In this document: piece by piece, positions 20,409 through 33,333 of the stretch
Position numbering within the stretch: the first letter of the stretch is position 1
Layout: each line of letters begins with the position of its first letter
From: Paramacrobiotus metropolitanus
Lineage: Eukaryota > Tardigrada > Eutardigrada > Parachela > Macrobiotidae
Assembly (NCBI RefSeq): GCF_019649055.1
Contig: NW_026570563.1
Coordinates: 1-41,421 of the forward strand
Length of the DNA: 41,421 nucleotides
Reading direction: 5' to 3'
The notes under the pieces: model-generated
Databases searched by the model: none
What the model was told of the DNA's origin: nothing
The model's input: the letters and a program-made list of their open reading frames with translations, nothing else
Position numbers and translations under genes: made by a program

Positions 20409-22339
20409 AAATGTGACCTTACATTTCCAAATCTAAAGATTCATTGCGTTCACCCGATTTCGAGATTTCGATGAACCGGCTGAACCGACTATCAAACCGA
20501 AAAACCACCTGCTGATCCTTTTTTCTCGCGTCAAATCAATTTGGGTAGTCGGCAAATACTTTTTTCTAAAAGGTCACCCACCAGAGTTATACACTATAAA
20601 TGGTCACGTGACCACCTAATCTATGGTTAGGTAAGGTCACCCGGGTGACCTTTTACCATTTTCTGACTCAGGAAGAAAAAATAATTGTATCTGTCCATAA
20701 AAACAACGTTAAAGTTTCAAATTACCGAAACCTATTAAGCCACGCCCACAAACCCAGTTACATAGGTAACACGCAACCACAAGAAGTGACCGACAACTGT
20801 TTCATACTAATTCTCCTCAAGAAAGCGTGGCAAATCAAATAAAACAAGAATCTTTAGCGTTACAAGTGAATTACTAGGTAACCGACCATATGTCATGGTA
20901 ACCACTGCAGTAACAGGTACCGTTACAACGGTGGTAGCTGATACTGCTATCGTTTTCGTTACCGTTTTATTAGTTACATTAGTAGCGGGCACCGCTACTA
21001 ATTTATTAACGAAAACTGGTACTACAGTGATAGCGGGTACCGCTATCACTGTAGTAACGGGTACCGTTATTACAGTGGTAACGGGCACCGTTACCATGGT
21101 GATAACAAGTTACAAACAATGTTTACGGAGCAAACAAATGCTAGCGGCGTCGCAAGCTAAGATAACGGCTTTGCAATCACAGCAGACTGTACGGGAAGTC
21201 AAATAGGGGTGCTTTGGACTTGGTTACATATGGTAACCATATATATTGCAATGGTAACGCTACCGTTACCAAAGGTCATGGGGTCAGATATTAAAATCTT
21301 TTACTTTTTCGGACTCAGGAAGAGAAACTGATCAAAACCGTCCATAGGACACATAATTTTTGTGCCACGCGGCCGTTTTCACTTAAACCCCGCCTCCCGA
21401 CGATCCGGATTGGTCGGTGGGCGTTATTATGTCTGTAATACTTATATAGTTAGAAATGGGGGGTGGGTGTATGATACTAGTGTCCGCCACGCCCATTCTG
21501 ACCCACCCCAAACGTTTTCGTCAGAAAAGCGGCCGGTACTAAATGTGACCTTACATTTGCAAATCTGAAGATTCATTGCGTTCATCCAAATTCGAAAATT
21601 CGATGAACCGGCTGAACTGACTATCGCACCAAAAAACAGACTAGTGAACCTTTTTTCTCACGTCAAATCATTTTGGGTAGTCGGCAAAAACTTTTTTCCA
21701 AAAGGTCACCAACCCGAGTTATACACTATAAATGGTCACGTGACAAACAATTCTACGGTTAAGAAAGGTCACCCGGGTGACCTTTTACCATTTTTTGACT
21801 CAGGAAAAAAAAACTAATAGTATCTGTCCATAAAAAACAACGTTAAAATTTTAAATTACCGAATCCCATTAAGCCACGCCCACAAACCCTGTTACATAGG
21901 TAACACGCAACCACAAGAAGTGACCGATAACTGTTTCATACTATTTCTCCTCAAGAAAGCGTGGCAAATCAAATAAAATAAGAATCTTTAGCGTTACAAG
22001 TGAATTACTAGGTAACCGACCATATGTCATGGTAACCACTGCAGTAACAGGTACCGTTACAACGGTGGTAGCTGATACTGCTATCGTTTTCGTTACCGTT
22101 TTATTAGTTACATTAGTAGCGGGCACCGCTACTAATTTATTAACGAAAACTGGTACTACAGTGATAGCGGGTACCGCTATCACTGTAGTAACGGGTACCG
22201 TTATTACAGTGGTAACGGGCACCGTTACCATGGTGATAACAAGTTACAAACAATGTTTACGGAGCAAACAAATGCTAGCGGCGTCGCAAGCTAAGATAAC
22301 GGCTTTGCAATCACAGCAGACTGTACGGGAAGTCAAATA

Positions 22340-23473
22340 GGGGTGCTTTGGACTTGGTTACATATGGTAACCATATATATTGCAATGGTAACGCTACCGT
22401 TACCAAAGGTCATGGGGTCAGATATTAAAATCTTTTACTTTTTCGGACTCAGGAAGAGAAACTGATCAAAACCGTCCATAGGACACATAATTTTTGTGCC
22501 ACGCGGCCGTTTTCACTTAAACCCCGCCTCCCGACGATCCGGATTGGTCGGTGGGCGTTATTATGTCTGTAATACTTATATAGTTAGAAATGGGGGGTGG
22601 GTGTATGATACTAGTGTCCGCCACGCCCATTCTGACCCACCCCAAACGTTTTCGTCAGAAAAGCGGCCGGTACTAAATGTGACCTTACATTTGCAAATCT
22701 CAAGATTCATTGCGTTCACCCGATTTCGAAATTTCGATGAACCGGCTGAACCGACTATCGGACCAAAAAACGAACTAGTGAACCTTTTTTCTCACGTCAA
22801 ATCATTTTGGGTAGTCGGCAAATACTTTTTTCCAAAAGGTCACCAACCCGAGTTATACACTATAAATGGTCACGTGACAAACAATTCTACGGTTAAGAAA
22901 GGTCACCCGGGTGACCTTTTACCATTTTTTGACTCAGGAAAAAAAAACTAATAGTATCTGTCCATAAAAAACAACGTTAAAATTTTAAATTACCGAATCA
23001 CATTAAGCCACGCCCACAAACCCTGTTACATAGGTAACACGCAACCACAAGAAGTGACCGATAACTGTTTCATACTATTTCTCCTCAAGAAAGCGTGGCA
23101 AATCAAATAAAATAAGAATCTTTAGCGTTACAAGTGAATTAATAGGTAACCGACTATATGTCATGGTAACCACTGCAGTAACAGGTGCCGTTACAACGGT
23201 GGTAGCTGATACTGCTATCATTTTAGTACCGGCTTTCGTAGTTAAATTAGTAGCGGGTACCGCTAATAATTTAATAACGAAAATTGGTACTACAGTGATA
23301 GCGGGTACCGCTATCATTGTAGTAACGGGTACCGTTATTATAGTGGTAACGGGCACCGTTACCATGGTGATAACAAGTTACAAACAATGTTTACAGAGCA
23401 AACAAATGCTAGCGGCGTCGCAAACTAAGATAACGGCTTTGCAATCACAGCAGACTGTACGGGAAGTCAAATA
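22340..23473. repeat. Mosaic B monomer with A/C-like chain
   Basis: The frame and flanks are family B, but the palindrome chain between about 23,150 and 23,350 has GTGCCGTTACAACGG, CTATCATTTTAGTACCGG and GTTATTATAGTGG, which are A or C features, plus private changes such as GTTAAATTAG and GCTAATAATTT. This looks like a conversion tract of about 200 bp from another family, later diverged, or an older variant kept within the B block. Confidence 0.7.
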
Positions 23474-26400
23474 GGGGTGCTTTGCACTTGGTTACATATG
23501 GTAACCATATATATTACAATGGTAACGCTACCGTTACCAAAGGTCACGGAGTCGGGTATCAAATCTTTTCATTTTTTCGGACTCGCGAAGAGAAACTGAT
23601 CAAAACCGTCCATAGAACACATAGTTTTTGTGCCACGGGGCCATTTTCACTTAAACCCCGCCTTCCGACGATCCGGATTGGTCGGTGGGCGTTATTATGT
23701 CTGTAATACTTATATAGTTAGAAATGGGGGTGGGTGCCATGATACTAGCGTCCGCCACGCCCACTCTGACCCACCCCAAAAGTTTCCCGTCATTAAAGCG
23801 GCCGGTACTAAATGTGACCTTACATTTCCAAATCTCATGATTCATTGCGTTCACCCGATTTCGAGGTTTCGATGAACCGGCTGAACCGACTATCAGACCA
23901 AAAACGAACTAGTGAACCTTTTTTCTCGCGTCAAATCATTTTGGGTAGTCGGCAAAGACATTTTTTCAAAAGGTCACCCACCAGAGTTATACACTATAAA
24001 TGGTCACGTGACCACCTAATCTATGGTTAGGTAAGGTCACCCGGGTGACCTTTACCATTTCTGACTCAGGAAGAAAAAATAATTGTATCTGTCCATAAAA
24101 AACAACGTTAAAGTTTGAAATTACCGAAACCTATTAAGCCACGCCCACAAACCCAGTTACATAGGTAACACGCAACCACAAGAAGTGACCGACAACTGTT
24201 TCATACTATTTCTCCTCAAGAAAGCGTGGCAAATCAAATAAAACAAGAATCTTTAGCGTTACAAGTGAATTACTAGGTAACCGACCATATGTCATGGTAA
24301 CCACTGCAGTAACAGGTACCGTTACAACGGTGGTAGCTGATACTGCTATCGTTTTGGTTACCGTTTTATTAGTTACATTAGTAGCGGGCACCGCTACTAA
24401 TTTAATAACGAAAACTGGTACTACAGTGATAGCGGGTACCGCTATCACTGTAGTAACGGGTACCGTTATTACAGTGGTAACGGGCACCGTTACCATGGTG
24501 ATAACAAGTTACAAACAATGTTTACAGAGCAAACAAATGCTAGCGGCGTCGCAAACTAAGATAACGGCTTTGCAATCACAGCAGACTGTACGGGAAGTCA
24601 AATAGGGGTGCTTTGGACTTGGTTACATATGGTAACCATATATATTACAATGGTAACGCTACCGTTACCAAAGGTCATGGGGTCAGATATTAAAATCTTT
24701 TACTTTTTCGGACTCAGGAAGAGAAACTGATCAAAACCGTCCATAGGACACATAATTTTTGTGCCACGCGGCCATTTTCACTTAAACCCCGCCTCCCGAC
24801 GATCCGGATTGGTCGGTGGGCGTTATTATGTCTGTAATACTTATATAGACGAAATGGGGGTGTAAGATACTAGTGTCCGCCACGCCCACTCTGACCCACC
24901 CCAAAAGTTTCCGTCATTGAAGCGGCCGGTACTAAATGTGACCTTACATTTCCAAATCTAAAGATTCATTGCGTTCACCCGATTTCGAGGTTTCGATGAA
25001 CCGGCTGAACCGACTATCAGACCAAAAACGAACTATTGAACCTTTTTTCTCGCGTCAAATCATTCTGGTAGTCGGCAAATACTTTTTCAAAAGGTCACCC
25101 ACCAGAGTTATACACTATAAATGGTCACGTGACCACCTAATCTATGGTTAGGTAAGGTCACCCGGGTGACCTTTACCATTTTCTGACTCAGGAAGAAAAA
25201 CTAATAGTATCTGTCCATAAAAAACAACGTTAAAATTTTAAATTACCGAATCCCATTAAGCCACGCCCACAAACCCAGTTACATAGGTAACACGCAACCA
25301 CAAGAAGTGACCGACAACTGTTTCATACTATTTCTCCTCAAGAAAGCGTGGCAAATCAAATAAAACAAGAATCTTTAGCGTTACAAGTGAATTACTAGGT
25401 AACCGACCATATGTCATGGTAACCACTGCAGTAACAGGTACCGTTACAACGGTGGTAGCTGATACTGCTATCGTTTTCGTTACCGTTTTATTAGTTACAT
25501 TAGTAGCGGGCACCGCTACTAATTTAATAACGAAAACTGGTACTACAGTGATAGCGGGTACCGCTATCACTGTAGTAACGGGTACCGTTATTACAGTGGT
25601 AACGGGCACCGTTACCATGGTGATAACAAGTTACAAACAATGTTTACAGAGCAAACAAATGCTAGCGGCGTCGCAAACTAAGATAACGGCTTTGCAATCA
25701 CAGCAGACTGTACGGGAAGTCAAATAGGGGTGCTTTGGACTTGGTTGCATATGGTAACCATATATATTACAATGGTAACGCTACCGTTACCAAAGGTCAT
25801 GGGGTCAGATATTAAAATCTTTTACTTTTTCGGACTCAGGAAGAGAAACTGATCAAAACCGTCCATAGGACACATAATTTTTGTGCCACGCGGCCATTTT
25901 CACTTAAACCCCGCCTCCCGACGATCCGGATTGGTCGGGGGGCGTTATTATGTCTGTAATACTTATATAGATCAGAAATGGGGTGGGTGTAAGATACTAG
26001 TGTCCGCCACGCCCACTCTGACCCACCCCAAAAGTTTCCGTCATTGAAGCGGCCGGTACTAAATGTGACCTTACATTTCCAAATCACGTGATTCATTGCG
26101 TTCACCCGATTTCGAGGTTTCGATGAACCGGCTGAACCGACTATCAGACCAAAAAACGAACTATTGAACCTTTTTTCTCGCGTCAAATCATTTTGGGTAG
26201 TCGGCAAAGACTTTTTCAAAAGGTCACCCACCAGAGTTATACACTATAAATGGTCACGTGACCACCTAATCTATGGTTAGGTAAGGTCACCCGGGTGACC
26301 TTTTACCATTTTCTGACTCAGGAAGAAAAAATAATTGTATCTGTCCATAAAAAACAACGTTAAAGTTTGAAATTACCGAAACCTATTAAGCCACGCCCAC

Positions 26401-27676
26401 AAACCCAGTTACATAGGTAACACGCAACCACAAGAAGTGACCGACAACTGTTTCATACTATTTCTCCTCAAGAAAGCGTGGCAAATCAAATAAAACAAGA
26501 ATCTTTAGCGTTACAAGTGAATTACTAGGTAACCGACCATATGTCATGGTAACCACTGCAGTAACAGGTACCGTTACAACGGTGGTAGCTGATACTGCTA
26601 TCGTTTTCGTTACCGTTTTATTAGTTACATTAGTAGCGGGCACCGCTACTAATTTAATAACGAAAACTGGTACTACAGTGATAGCGGGTACCGCTATCAC
26701 TGTAGTAACGGGTACCGTTATTACAGTGGTAACGGGCACCGTTACCATGGTGATAACAAGTTACAAACAATGTTTACAGAGCAAACAAATGCTAGCGGCG
26801 TCGCAAACTAAGATAACGGCTTTGCAATCACAGCAGACTGTACGGGAAGTCAAATAGGGGTGCTTTGGACTTGGTTACATATGGTAACCATATATATTGC
26901 AATGGTAACGCTACCGTTACCAAAGGTCATGGGGTCAGATATTAAAATCTTTTACTTTTTCGGACTCAGGAAGAGAAACTGATCAAAACCGTCCATAGGA
27001 CACATAATTTTTGTGCCACGCGGCCATTTTCACTTAAACCCCGCCTCCCGACGATCCGGATTGGTCGGGGGGCGTTATTATGTCTGTAATACTTATATAG
27101 TTAGAAATAGGGGTAGGGTGTAAGATACTAGTGTCCGCCACGCCCACTCTGACCCACCCCAAAAGTTTCCGTCATTGAAGCGGCCGGTACTAAATGTGAC
27201 CTTACATTTCCAAATCACGTGATTCATTGCGTTCACCCGATTTCGAGGTTTCGATGAACCGGCTGAACCGACTATCAGACCAAAAAACGAACTATTGAAC
27301 CTTTTTTTTCACGTCAAATCATTCTGGTAGTCGGCAAAGACTTTTTTCAAAAGGTCACCCACCAGAGTTATACACTATAAATGGTCACGTGACCACCTAA
27401 TCTATGGTTAGGTAAGGTCACCCGGGTGACCTTTTACCATTTTCTGACTCAGGAAGAAAAAATAATTGTATCTGTCCATAAAAAACAACGTTAAAGTTTG
27501 AAATTACCGAAACCTATTAAGCCACGCCCACAAACCCAGTTACATAGGTAACACGCAACCACAAGAAGTGACCGACAACTGTTTCATACTATTTCTCCTC
27601 AAGAAAGCGTGGCAAACCAAATAAAACAAGAATCTTTAGCGTTACAAGTGAATTACTAGGTAACCGACCATATGTC

Positions 27677-27988
27677 ATGGTAACCACTGCAGTAACAGGT
27701 ACCGTTACAACGGTGGTAGCTGATACTGCTATCGTTTTCGTTACCGTTTTATTAGTTACATTAGTAGCGGGCACCGCTACTAATTTAATAACGAAAACTG
27801 GTACTACAGTGATAGCGGGTACCGCTATCACTGTAGTAACGGGTACCGTTATTACAGTGGTAACGGGCACCGTTACCATGGTGATAACAAGTTACAAACA
27901 ATGTTTACAGAGCAAACAAATGCTAGCGGCGTCGCAAACTAAGATAACGGCTTTGCAATCACAGCAGACTGTACGGGAAGTCAAATAG
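27677..27988 (+). other. Doubtful 103-codon Val/Thr-rich ORF of the monomer (representative)
   Basis: This frame runs through the palindrome chain, so its first two thirds is an eight-residue periodic sequence (TVVTGTVT-like), and ends in a Gln-rich tail at the landmark. Equivalent frames are open in many A and B units (for example 902-1213, 3162-3473, 20895-21206, 26546-26857), closed in all C units, and broken at 28,808 and 32,168. Nearly all differences between the A and B tails change amino acids (for example CTG to CAA, ATG to ACT, TGG to TTG, TGG to CGG), and the opposite strand is equally open. I regard it as a by-product of 24-bp periodicity, not a gene. Confidence 0.2.
27692..27878. 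repeat. 24-bp palindrome chain, family B reference copy
   Basis: This is the same chain in a family B unit. The strongest hairpin is 27802-27818 with 27822-27838 (17-bp perfect stem starting TACTACAGTGATAGCGG, loop GTA). The next hairpin is weakened by ACAGTG against ATTACAG, and the closing hairpin of family A is lost (GATAACAAGTTACAAAC). The 17-bp hairpin is conserved in A and B, shortened to 13 bp in C and collapsed in D. Confidence 0.9.
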
Positions 27989-28920
27989 GGGTGCTTTGGA
28001 CTTGGTTACATATGGTAACCATATATATTGCAATGGTAACGCTACCGTTACCAAAGGTCATGGGGTCAGATATTAAAATCTTTTACTTTTTCGGACTCAG
28101 GAAGAGAAACTGATCAAAACCGTCCATAGGACACATAATTTTTGTGCCACGCGGCCATTTTCACTTAAACCCCGCCTCCCGACGATCCGGATTGGTCGGG
28201 GGGCGTTATTATGTCTGTAATACTTATATAGTTAGAAATAGGGGTAGGGTGTAAGATACTAGTGTCCGCCACGCCCACTCTGACCCACCCCAAAAGTTTC
28301 CGTCATTGAAGCGGCCGGTACTAAATGTGACCTTACATTTCCAAATCACGTGATTCATTGCGTTCACCCGATTTCGAGGTTTCGATGAACCGGCTGAACC
28401 GACTATCAGACCAAAAAACGAACTATTGAACCTTTTTTTTCACGTCAAATCATTCTGGTAGTCGGCAAAGACTTTTTTCAAAAGGTCACCCACCAGAGTT
28501 ATACACTATAAATGGTCACGTGACCACCTAATCTATGGTTAGGTAAGGTCACCCGGGTGACCTTTTACCATTTTCTGACTCAGGAAGAAAAAATAATTGT
28601 ATCTGTCCATAAAAAACAACGTTAAAGTTTGAAATTACCGAAACCTATTAAGCCACGCCCACAAACCCAGTTACATAGGTAACACGCAACCACAAGAAGT
28701 GACCGACAACTGTTTCATACTATTTCTCCTCAAGAAAGCGTGGCAAACCAAATAAAACAAGAATCTTTAGCGTTACAAGTGAATTACTAGGTAACCGACC
28801 ATATGTCATGGTAACCACTGCAGTAACAGGTACCGTTACAACGGTGGTAGCTGATACTGCTATCGTTTTCGTTACCGTTTTATTAGTTACATTAGTAGCG
28901 GGCACCGCTACTAATTTAAT

Positions 28921-28950
28921 AACGAAAACTAACGAAAACTGGTACTGTGG
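28921..28950. repeat. Deletion of two hairpins in one B monomer
   Basis: Compared with the preceding unit, 51 bp are missing between GGTACT and GTGGTAACG, covering the 17-bp hairpin and the next one, and AACGAAAACT is tandemly duplicated (10 bp). The net change of -41 bp accounts for the unit spacing of 1,090 bp (27988 to 29078) against 1,131 bp for its neighbour. Confidence 0.88.
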
Positions 28951-29630
28951 TAACGGGCACCGTTACCATGGTGATAACAAGTTACAAACAATGTTTACAG
29001 AGCAAACAAATGCTAGCGGCGTCGCAAACTAAGATAACGGCTTTGCAATCACAGCAGACTGTACGGGAAGTCAAATAGGGGTGCTTTGGACTTGGTTACA
29101 TATGGTAACCATATATATTACAATGGTAACGCTACCGTTACCAAAGGTCATGGGGTCAGATATTAAAATCTTTTACTTTTTCGGACTCAGGAAGAGAAAC
29201 TGATCAAAACCGTCCATAGACACATAATTTTTGTGCCACGCGGCCATTTTCACTTAAACCCCGCCTCCCGACGATCCGGATTGGTCGGTGGGCGTTATTA
29301 TGTCTGTAATACTTATATAGTTAGAAATAGGGGTGGTACCTGTAGATACTAGTGTCCGCCACGCCCATTCTGACCCACCCCAAAAGTTTCCCTCATTAAA
29401 GCGGCCGGTACTAAATGTGACCTTACATTTCCAAATCTAAAGATTCATTGCGTTCACCCGATTTCGAGATTTCGATGAACCGGCTGAACCGACTATCAGA
29501 CCAAAAACGAACTAGTGAACCTTTTTTCTCGCGTCAAATCATTTTGGGTAGTCGGCAAAGACTTTTTCAAAAGGTCACCCACCAGAGTTATACACTATAA
29601 ATGGTCACGTGACCACCGAATCTATGGTTA

Positions 29631-29658
29631 GGTAAAGGTCACCCGGGTGACCTTTACC
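29631..29658. repeat. Perfect 28-bp palindrome
   Basis: In this B unit the GGTCACC palindrome extends to 14-bp arms, GGTAAAGGTCACCC with GGGTGACCTTTACC, with no loop. Neighbouring B units differ by one A or one T in the arms (GGTAAGG, CCTTTTACC), which breaks the outer pairs. Confidence 0.9.
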
Positions 29659-31470
29659 ATTTCTGACTCAGGAAGAAAAAATAATTGTATCTGTCCATAA
29701 AAACAACGTTAAAGTTTGAAATTACCGAAACCTATTAAGCCACGCCCACAAACCCAGTTACATAGGTAACACGCAACCACAAGAAGTGACCGACAACTGT
29801 TTCATACTATTTCTCCTCAAGAAAGCGTGGCAAATCAAATAAAACAAGAATCTTTAGCGTTACAAGTGAATTACTAGGTAACCGACCATATGTCATGGTA
29901 ACCACTGCAGTAACAGGTACCGTTACAACGGTGGTAGCTGATACTGCTATCGTTTTCGTTACCGTTTTATTAGTTACATTAGTAGCGGGCACCGCTACTA
30001 ATTTAATAACGAAAACTGGTACTACAGTGATAGCGGGTACCGCTATCACTGTAGTAACGGGTACCGTTATTACAGTGGTAACGGGCACCGTTACCATGGT
30101 GATAACAAGTTACAAACAATGTTTACAGAGCAAACAAATGCTAGCGGCGTCGCAAACTAAGATAACGGCTTTGCAATCACAGCAGACTGTACGGGAAGTC
30201 AAATAGGGGTGCTTTGGACTTGGTTACATATGGTAACCATATATATTGCAATGGTAACGCTACCGTTACCAAAGGTCATGGGGTCAGATATTAAAATCTT
30301 TTACTTTTTCGGACTCAGGAAGAGAAACTGATCAAAACCGTCCATAGGACACATAATTTTTGTGCCACGCGGCCATTTTCACTTAAACCCCGCCTCCCGA
30401 CGATCCGGATTGGTCGGTGGGCGTTATTATGTCTGTAATACTTATATAGTTAGAAATAGGGTAGGGTGTAGATACTAGTGTCCGCCACGCCCACTCTGAC
30501 CCACCCCAAAAGTTTCCGTCATTAAAGCGGCCGGTACTAAATGTGACCTTACATTTCCAAATCTAAAGATTCATTGCGTTCACCCGATTTCGAGATTTCG
30601 ATGAACCGGCTGAACCGACTATCAGACCAAAAAACGAACTATTGAACCTTTTTTTTCACGTCAAATCATTCTGGGTAGTCGGCAAAGACTTTTTTCAAAA
30701 GGTCACCCACCAGAGTTATACACTATAAATGGTCACGTGACCACCTAATCTATGGTTAGGTAAGGTCACCCGGGTGACCTTTTACCATTTCTGACTCAGG
30801 AAGAAAAAATAATTGTATCTGTCCATAAAAACAACGTTAAAGTTTGAAATTACCGAAACCTATTAAGCCACGCCCACAAACCCAGTTACATAGGTAACAC
30901 GCAACCACAAGAAGTGACCGACAACTGTTTCATACTATTTCTCCTCAAGAAAGCGTGGCAAACCAAATAAAACAAGAATCTTTAGCGTTACAAGTGAATT
31001 ACTAGGTAACCGACCATATGTCATGGTAACCACTGCAGTAACAGGTACCGTTACAACGGTGGTAGCTGATACTGCTATCGTTTTCGTTACCGTTTATTAG
31101 TTACATTAGTAGCGGGCACCGCTACTAATTTAATAACGAAAACTGGTACTACAGTGATAGCGGGTACCGCTATCACTGTAATGTGAAGTACCGTTATTAC
31201 AGTGGTAACGGGCACCGTTACCATGGTGATAACAAGTTACAAACAATGTTTACAGAGCAAACCAAATGCTAGCGGCGTCGCAAACTAGATAACGGCTTTG
31301 CAATCACAGCAGACTGTACGGGAAGTCAAATAGGGGTGCTTTGGACTTGGTTACATATGGTAACCATATATATTACAATGGTAACGCTACCGTTACCAAA
31401 GGTCATGGGGTCAGATATTAAAATCTTTTACTTTTTCGGACTCAGGAAGAAAACTGATCAAAACCGTCCA

Positions 31471-31600
31471 TAGGACACATAATTTTTGTGCCACGCGGCC
31501 ATTTTCACTTAAACCCCGCCTCCCGACGATCCGGATTGGACACATAATTTTGTGCCACGGCCATTTTCACTTAAACCCCGCCTGTAATACTTATATAGTT
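31471..31600. repeat. Local rearrangement in the unit at 31333
   Basis: GGACACATAATTTTTGTGCC through ACCCCGCC occurs twice in tandem (from 31,471 and again from about 31,538), the second copy lacking a few bases. After the second copy, the expected segment with ATCCGGAT and GGTCGG is missing and sequence resumes at TGTAATACTT (31,583). Downstream, ATTCCGACCC and CTATCAAACCGAAAAA match the sequence right of the gene-bearing inserts rather than ordinary B units. It may be a scar where an insert-containing unit recombined with a plain one. Confidence 0.7.
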
Positions 31601-32702
31601 AGAAATGGGTGGTGTACTGATACTAGCGTCCGCCACGCCCATTCCGACCCACCCCAAAGTTTCCGTCATTAAAGCGGCCGGTACTAAATGTGACCTTACA
31701 TTTCCAAATCTAAGATTCATTGCGTTCACCCGATTTCGAGATTTCGATGAACCGGCTGAACCGACTATCAAACCGAAAAACGAACTATTGATCCTTTTTT
31801 CTCGCGTCAAATCATTTTGGGTAGTCGGCAAATACTTTTTCAAAAGGTCACCCACCAGAGTTATACACTATAAATGGTCACGTGACCACCTAATCTATGG
31901 TTAGGTAAGGTCACCCGGGTGACCTTTACCATTTTCTGACTCAGGAAGAAAAATAATTGTATCTGTCCATAAAAAACAACGTTAAAGTTTGAAATTACCG
32001 AAACCTATTAAGCCACGCCCACAAACCCAGTTACATAGGTAACACGCAACCACAAGAAGTGACCGACAACTATTTCATACTATTTCTCCTCAAGAAAGCG
32101 TGGCAAATCAAATAAAACAAGAATCTTTAGCGTTACAAGTGAATTACTAGGTAACCGACCATATGTCATGGTAACCACTGCAGTAACAGGTACCGTTACA
32201 ACGGTGGTAGCTGATACTGCTATCGTTTTCGTTACCGTTTTATTAGTTACATTAGTAGCGGGCACCGCTACTAATTTATTAACGAACTGGTACTACAGTG
32301 ATAGCGGGTACCGCTATCACTGTAGTAACGGGTACCGTTATTACAGTGGTAACGGGCACCGTTACCATGGTGATAACAAGTTACAAACAATGTTTACGGA
32401 GCAAACAAATGCTAGCGGCGTCGCAAACTAAGATAACGGCTTTGCAATCACAGCAGACTGTACGGGAAGTCAAATAGGGTGCTTTGGACTTGGTTACATA
32501 TGGTAACCATATATTGCAATGGTAACGCTACCGTTACCAAAGGTCATGGGGTCAGATATTAAAATCTTTTACTTTTTTCGGACTCAGGAAGAGAAACTGA
32601 TCAAAACCGTCCATAGGACACATAATTTTTGTGCCACGCGGCCATTTTCACTTAAACCCCGCCTCCCGACGATCCGGATTGGTCGGTGGGCGTTATTATG
32701 TC

Positions 32703-32808
32703 TGTAATACTTATATAGTTAGAAATGGGGTACCTGTTTGATACTAGCGTCCGCCACTCCCACTCTGACCCACCCCAAAAGTTTCCCGTCATTAAAGCGG
32801 CCGGTACT
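32703..32808. repeat. Left flanking direct repeat of insert copy 2
   Basis: This is the 106-bp monomer segment from TGTAATACTT to CGGCCGGTACT before the second insert. Its hypervariable window (AGTTAGAAATGGGGTACC) is B-like, unlike the C-like window before copy 1, so the left flanks of the two inserts belong to different families while the right flanks match. Confidence 0.88.
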
Positions 32809-33333
32809 TCGAAGTTTTTCGAAAAATGCGAATGTACGCATGGGATGGTTTTCGACCGCTTTGCACTTTTTGAACAGCGAGGTTTTCAAACGAATAAACC
32901 GTGAAATTGGACATAGCCAGATTTGCTTGGGTAGTACCGAGACGTACTGCTCGGTTACCATTATATTACAGTTACCGCTCGCAACCGTTGTAACGAACTC
33001 GTTACCAATAAGTTACCTGTGCGTATCTATCAAACGAAGAGCAATAGTTGTTTACTTCAGCTGAAGAAGATGTTTTTAGTCAGTTATACTGTTATACTGC
33101 AAAGTACTTCGCTGCATTATTTGACATATACGCACTGAGTTGCTACATGCTAGACGAACACTGTGTGGCCGATCGTTTTGTTCAAAATATTTACTGCACT
33201 GGAACGCTCGTATTTTTTAAATGAAGAAACCGATCGAAAAAACCGAAAATTTTGTTTTCGACGATCGTCTGAATCTTGAATTTTTTAGTGTTGTACAACA
33301 TAATAATCTTTTTATTTATTATAAATTGAAAAG
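32809..33333 (+). other. Leader region of insert copy 2
   Basis: This is the 525-bp counterpart of the copy 1 leader. Both palindromes are kept: CTTCAGCTGAAG at 33,055-33,066 and TGTTGTACAACA at 33,289-33,300. Several one- and two-base indels break the open frame seen in copy 1, which argues that the leader is not translated. Confidence 0.6.

Larger units (their letters stand above)
20302..32808. repeat. Satellite family B block (about eleven units)
   Basis: Units with landmarks at 21206, 22340, 23474, 24605, 25727, 26857, 27988, 29078, 30206, 31333 and 32477. Diagnostic variants are CATGGTGATAACAAGTTACAAAC at the end of the palindrome chain (split here: CATGGTGATAAC then AAGTTACAAAC), GACAACTGTTTCATAC, CTGCTATCGTTTTCGTTACC, and CATAGGACACATAATTTTTG. 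Small deletions, duplications and homopolymer differences are more frequent than in families A and C. With one insert, this block makes up the 14.29-kb higher-order period. Confidence 0.9.

Noticed and set aside
27105-27125. Telomere-repeat-like TAGGGGTAGGGTG
   Set aside because: Only one to two G-rich repeats occur, in one version of the hypervariable window; there is no tandem telomeric run.
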